A DNA stretch of 36,794 nucleotides. It comes from an uncultured beta proteobacterium (GTDB lineage Bacteria; Pseudomonadota; Gammaproteobacteria; Burkholderiales; Burkholderiaceae). Below, in pieces: positions 33,629-36,794 of the stretch. The translations under genes were made by a program, and so were the position numbers. Position 1 is the stretch's first letter. Each line of letters starts with the position of its first letter. The notes beneath the pieces are model-generated. The model did no database searches. It saw nothing but the letters and a program-made list of their open reading frames with translations, and was not told the origin of the DNA. The stretch lies in assembly GCA_903871735.1 (NCBI GenBank), contig CAIQHU010000112.1:1-36794 (forward strand), given 5' to 3'.

Positions 33629-34570
33629 ATGAAAGTTCTTAAAGCATCACCAAGCACGGTTCATTGGGGCTATTTAGATTCGTCCATTCCACCAGTGTTA
33701 ACGATTGAGGATGGGGAGACTGTTTTTATTGAATGTGTAACAGCTGATAAGCCGTTGATGCCCGAACCTGGTAGGGGATTTGATATATTGCCAGAGATGG
33801 TAGAGATTCATGATAAGGTCAAAAAAGGTACTGGTGCGCACATCTTTACTGGCCCAATATTTGTAAAAGGCGCAGAAGTTGGTAACGTTCTTGAAGTAGA
33901 CATTCAAGAAATCAATATTCGACAAAATTGGGGCTGGAATGTTTTTAGAGGTTATATGGGTACAATCCCTGAAAACTACCCATATTCCAAACTCATTCAT
34001 GTTCCATTAGATTTAAAAAATAAAATAGCTACTACCGCTTCAGGATTCAAGGTTCCTTTAGCACCTTTTTTTGGACAATTAGCAGTGGCTCCTAGCCCAG
34101 AATTTGGTCGCCAAAATAGTAAAGAGCCGCGTGAATTTGGTGGCAATTTAGATTGCAAAGAAATGGTCGCGGGCAGCAAGATTTATTTACCTGTATGGAA
34201 CGATGGCGCTCTTTTTTCCACTGGAGATGGTCACGCTGCTCAAGGTGATGGCGAAGTGAATGGAACTGCCATTGAAACGTCATTAAGCGGCAGATTTTGC
34301 TTCAAAGTTCGCAAAGACTTACATTGGAAAATGCCGCATGCCGAAACTCCAACACACTATATTACTTTTGGATTAGACCCTGATCTTGATGACGCTGCAC
34401 GACAAGCTTTAAAAGAAATGATTTCTTGGATTATCGACATAACAGGTATTCATAAAGATGAGGCGTATGCTTTATGCAGTTTTGCCTGTGATCTACATGT
34501 TACTCAGACTGTTAACAATGTTAAAGGAGTACATGCGATGTTTCCTAAAACTATTTTGTTAAAAAAATAA
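33629..34570 (+). CDS. Acetamidase/formamidase family amide hydrolase
   Basis: This 313-residue cytosolic hydrolase releases ammonia from short amides such as formamide or acetamide. The family signature STGDGHAAQGDGEVNG lies at about 197-212, and HIFTGPIFVKGAEVGNVLEV at about 71-90 and YMGTIPEN near 109-116 are further conserved blocks. No signal peptide is present. Length is typical of the short FmdA-like group. GAGAG lies about six bases before the ATG at 33629. The divergent Bug receptor could supply its substrate. A CATCTT-TAT-AAGATG hairpin at 34586-34600 follows the stop but lacks a T-run. Confidence 0.9.
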   Translation: MKVLKASPSTVHWGYLDSSIPPVLTIEDGETVFIECVTADKPLMPEPGRGFDILPEMVEIHDKVKKGTGAHIFTGPIFVKGAEVGNVLEVDIQEINIRQNWGWNVFRGYMGTIPENYPYSKLIHVPLDLKNKIATTASGFKVPLAPFFGQLAVAPSPEFGRQNSKEPREFGGNLDCKEMVAGSKIYLPVWNDGALFSTGDGHAAQGDGEVNGTAIETSLSGRFCFKVRKDLHWKMPHAETPTHYITFGLDPDLDDAARQALKEMISWIIDITGIHKDEAYALCSFACDLHVTQTVNNVKGVHAMFPKTILLKK

Positions 34571-34629
34571 TTCTTAGTAACATTACATCTTTATAAGATG
34601 AACGATCAGTTTGTTGAGTAAAAAATGTC

Positions 34630-34836
34630 AGCCTACAATATGTTAGGGATGCTTCTTCATGGGCCTTAAGTGGTCTTAATATTCAAGTTAAAAAAGAAAA
34701 AGTTGTTGTGGTCGTTAGTCACTTTGGTTGTGGTAAATCCTCCTTAATGAAACTTGTTACGGGACTACACCCCGTAACAAAAGAAGCGATTCAAGTGGGA
34801 GACAAGCTGGTAAAGGATTCCTTAAATTGTCCGTCC
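34630..34836 (+). pseudogene. N-terminal remnant of an ABC transporter ATPase (TauB/SsuB type)
   Basis: In one frame the region encodes LQYVRDASSWALSGLNIQV, KEKVVVVVSHFGCGKSSLMK and LVTGLHPVTKEAIQVGDKLV. This is the start of an importer ATPase with its Walker A motif (FGCGKSS), degenerate at its first glycine. No start codon lies in the proper position. The homology breaks at about 34836, where an antisense transposase remnant begins, so an insertion or deletion removed the remaining 80 percent. NitT/TauT ATPases often accompany amide or nitrogen genes, which fits the neighbouring formamidase. Confidence 0.7.
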
Positions 34837-35190
34837 CGAAATGTCAAACCATTGCTCAGCTTATCGTGGACAAAATCCATGCTCCAGCGCTGATTGAGAC
34901 CGCTTGCTGATGGTGGCATGCCAGGATGCAAAGACATGTACTTCTTGGCCCGCCGGCGTATCCGCACTTGCAATCCTTCTAGGCAATACAGGCAATCAAC
35001 TCGCTTGAAGGGGAATGTTACCAACCTTCACGCCGGAACGTCACATGGATCCGCTCGCAACCAAAACTAGGCCGATCATTAGCGTTCTCCTGAATCCGCA
35101 TGCGCAAACATTCTTGCTGATCATTTTTCCTCAGTTTGTACCAGCTTGAACGGCATAACTTAGCTAAGTCAAAGGCTTTATCAATGACCA
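34837..35190 (-). mobile_element. Remnant of an IS3-family insertion sequence (transposase OrfB part)
   Basis: On the minus strand one frame encodes LAKLCRSSWYKLRKNDQQ and PSFGCERIHVTFRREGW, then a stop. Shifted by one base, the next frame encodes VDCLYCLEGLQVRIRRRAKK and LNQRWSMDFVHDKLSNGLTF. These are successive blocks of IS3-group OrfB transposases: the helix-turn-helix/HTH_21 region and the beginning of the DDE catalytic domain at WSMDFV. The gene is frameshifted and ends before the second aspartate, exactly where the ABC ATPase remnant starts. No terminal inverted repeats or target duplication remain visible, so the element is dead. Confidence 0.8.
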
Positions 35191-35249
35191 AGATGGATGG
35201 GGTGAAAATTAAAACAAAATTCCATTACGGAATTAGACTAAAGCCTTTA
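35171..35249. repeat. Ten-base inverted repeat pair next to the tRNA-Pro fragment
   Basis: AAAGGCTTTA at 35171-35180 is matched by TAAAGCCTTT at 35240-35249, seven bases before the tRNA fragment. A further hairpin, AATTCC-ATTAC-GGAATT, lies between them at 35218-35234. They may be recombination arm sites or the worn end of the IS remnant. Confidence 0.4.
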
Positions 35250-35255
35250 ATTGAT

Positions 35256-35305
35256 TGGTCGGGACGGTGTGATTCGAACACACGACCCCTTGCACCCCAT
35301 GCAAG
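35256..35305 (-). other. 3'-half tRNA-Pro(GGG) fragment, integrase attachment site
   Basis: On the minus strand this reads as an intact anticodon arm CTTGC-ATGGGGT-GCAAG with anticodon GGG, then the variable region, a perfect T-arm around TTCGAATC, and the end CGTCCCGACCA. Nothing resembling the D-arm or 5' acceptor strand lies to its right. Such 3' halves are left when an element integrates at a tRNA gene and carries its own copy of the 3' end. The orientation implies that the element extends to the right and that the complete tRNA-Pro gene lies beyond the window. Confidence 0.8.
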
Positions 35306-35317
35306 TACTTATATTTA

Positions 35318-35449
35318 TTACCAATGATCATCACTTCTCATAAAAGTCTTCTTACCCATATAAATACTGGTAATAAATGATTGTAATAAGGAGTAATCAT
35401 TGGTAACATATCACTGAAGATCTTACAAAAACGTCACCGTATACGTCAC
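35318..35449. promoter_or_regulatory. Inverted and direct repeats upstream of the integrase gene
   Basis: TTACCAATGAT at 35318-35328 is the exact reverse complement of ATCATTGGTAA at 35396-35406. ACGTCAC occurs at 35431-35437 and again at 35443-35449, one helical turn apart. Their position between the attachment site and the integrase start suits integrase or excisionase arm sites, or operators for int autoregulation. The assignment is inferred from position. Confidence 0.4.
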
Positions 35450-35477
35450 TGTTAGATCGATAACCTGGATATCTAAT

Positions 35478-36791
35478 ATGAAACTGACAGATAGAGAAAT
35501 CAAGCTAATTAAGGGCAACGGTAAAAATCAATTCAAACTCGATGGCAATGGCCTATATCTTCGTGTTTACCCTTCCGGAAAAAAGGAGTGGCGTTACAGA
35601 TATCTATTTAATGGCGAACAAAAATGGTTCTTTTTAGGAATCTACCCCGCTATGACACTTGCTGAAGCAAGACTTAAAGCACACCAGGAGAAAGCAAATA
35701 GAAGAAATCATCAAGACCCTTACGATGTAAGAGCTAAAAAACTTGAGGTATCCGCGAATGAACAAAAAGCCATAGAAGATGAAAAAGTCAGGCTAAATGC
35801 ACGAACCACAACCAATGAGCTATTTAAAAGATGGTTTAGTTTAAATATCTATAAACGTAAGGATGGCGGTCTAGAAGTTAAAAGAAGTTTTGAAAAAGAC
35901 GTTTTACCAGTTATAGGTCTAATCCCAGCTGAAGAAGTCTCTAAATCCGATATAGCTAAAATTACTGATGCCTGCCTTGAACGTGGGTCTGATCGAATGG
36001 CTAAGGTAATCTTTTCATTGCTTCGTCAAATGTTTAGGTTTGCTGAGTCAAAAGATATAGTGAAAATAAATCCTACAGCATCTCTAAGTAAGAATGATAT
36101 CGGTAAAAAATCACGCGAGCGTGAACGTTATCTAGAAGATTCGGAAATTATAGAGTTAAAAAAGAAGTTGCCAGATGCAGGACTCTCCAAAGCTTCTGAG
36201 CTCGCAATTTGGATTCAAATAGCAACTGGTTGTCGTATCGGGGAATTGGTAAAGGCTAAATGGTCTGATATAGACTTTAATGAAAAAACATGGACCATTG
36301 TCCCTGAAAATAGTAAAAACGGAAAAGCTATGAAGGTATATCTTTCTGACTTTGCTCTATCAAGTATTGAAAAACTCAAGCAGATTCAGCCAAAGTCGGT
36401 CTGGGTTTATCCAAATAGAACGAATACTTGCCACCTAAATACAAAGACTATTACTAAGCAGATAGCCGACAGACAAAGAGAAAATATTGCTAAGCTTGAA
36501 GGTCGAACGAAAAATACTAACGCTTTAGCCTTAAAGAATGGCAGATGGAATACACATGACCTAAGAAGAACAGCTGCAACTCTTATGGTCTCGTTAAAGG
36601 TAATGCCGGATATAGCTGATAGATGTTTAAATCATACCGAGGAAAACAAAATGAGACGTATCTATATAAAGCACACTTTCGAGAGTGAAAAAAAAGAGGC
36701 GTGGAATATTCTTGGTGCCCGTCTAGCATTATTAACGAACCCCAAAACTACAAATTTATTAGCCCTTGAAGATCTCAGTGAGGAATATTAA
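35478..36791 (+). CDS. P4-type tyrosine recombinase (island integrase)
   Basis: This 437-residue site-specific recombinase has an N-terminal arm-binding domain of the DUF4102 type (about 1-90, DGNGLYLRVYPSGKKEWRYRY), a core-binding SAM-like domain (about 110-205), and a catalytic domain (about 215-410). All key residues are present: R253 in TGCRIGEL, H360 and R363 in THDLRR, H386 in LNHTEEN and the nucleophile Y396 in RRIYIKH, so it is predicted active. The length is normal and the TAA at the right edge is followed by TGA. It starts 173 bases from the tRNA-Pro half site, pointing away from it, as is usual for P4-like islands. The ribosome site is weak. Confidence 0.93.
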   Translation: MKLTDREIKLIKGNGKNQFKLDGNGLYLRVYPSGKKEWRYRYLFNGEQKWFFLGIYPAMTLAEARLKAHQEKANRRNHQDPYDVRAKKLEVSANEQKAIEDEKVRLNARTTTNELFKRWFSLNIYKRKDGGLEVKRSFEKDVLPVIGLIPAEEVSKSDIAKITDACLERGSDRMAKVIFSLLRQMFRFAESKDIVKINPTASLSKNDIGKKSRERERYLEDSEIIELKKKLPDAGLSKASELAIWIQIATGCRIGELVKAKWSDIDFNEKTWTIVPENSKNGKAMKVYLSDFALSSIEKLKQIQPKSVWVYPNRTNTCHLNTKTITKQIADRQRENIAKLEGRTKNTNALALKNGRWNTHDLRRTAATLMVSLKVMPDIADRCLNHTEENKMRRIYIKHTFESEKKEAWNILGARLALLTNPKTTNLLALEDLSEEY

Positions 36792-36794
36792 TGA

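Overview
The window looks like an AT-rich chromosome segment of a betaproteobacterium of the order Burkholderiales; a Polynucleobacter-like organism is my best guess. This rests on two periplasmic Bug (TctC-type) solute receptors without TctA/TctB partners, which is typical of that order, on the low GC content, and on the mix of catabolic genes. It is an inference, because no rRNA or other marker gene is present.

Positions 1-11054 hold a catabolic region. A 3-hydroxyisobutyrate-dehydrogenase-type oxidoreductase (plus strand) converges on a sulfite dehydrogenase pair (molybdenum subunit SorA-like, cytochrome c SorB-like). These are followed by an exported amidohydrolase and a three-gene leftward operon: CocE-type hydrolase, Bug receptor, alpha/beta hydrolase. 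A PrpF-type isomerase diverges from that operon, with a perfect palindrome between them, and an LDH2-type dehydrogenase follows. Together they could import and break down an unidentified organic acid, ester or amide. Positions 11055-11797 are a gene graveyard: three short remnants with intact starts and stops but missing middles, one of them clearly an SMP-30/gluconolactonase.

Positions 11798-24586 are the most striking part: five tightly packed leftward genes that form one operon. In transcription order they are a very large TpsA exoprotein with about twelve 64-residue beta repeats and a proline-rich tail; an exported TPR-CHAT (caspase-like) protein; a small exported FecR-like protein; a CHASE2 membrane adenylate cyclase; and the TpsB outer-membrane transporter. 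The order suggests a surface adhesin system that combines export, a periplasmic or secreted CHAT protease, and envelope sensing coupled to cAMP.

Positions 24948-30304 hold a truncated hydrolase remnant and a fatty-acid beta-oxidation operon (fadD, a hydratase/dehydrogenase, a thiolase). A small cysteine-rich protein and an alpha/beta hydrolase follow.

From 32047 to the right end the DNA has been shaped by integration at a tRNA-Pro gene. A decayed tRNA-Pro-like sequence (32047-32125) and a 3'-half tRNA-Pro fragment (35256-35305) lie in the same orientation. They flank a second Bug receptor, an acetamidase/formamidase, an ABC ATPase remnant and an IS3-family transposase remnant. A P4-type tyrosine integrase starts just beyond the second tRNA piece and fills the window to its right edge, so another island probably continues outside the window.
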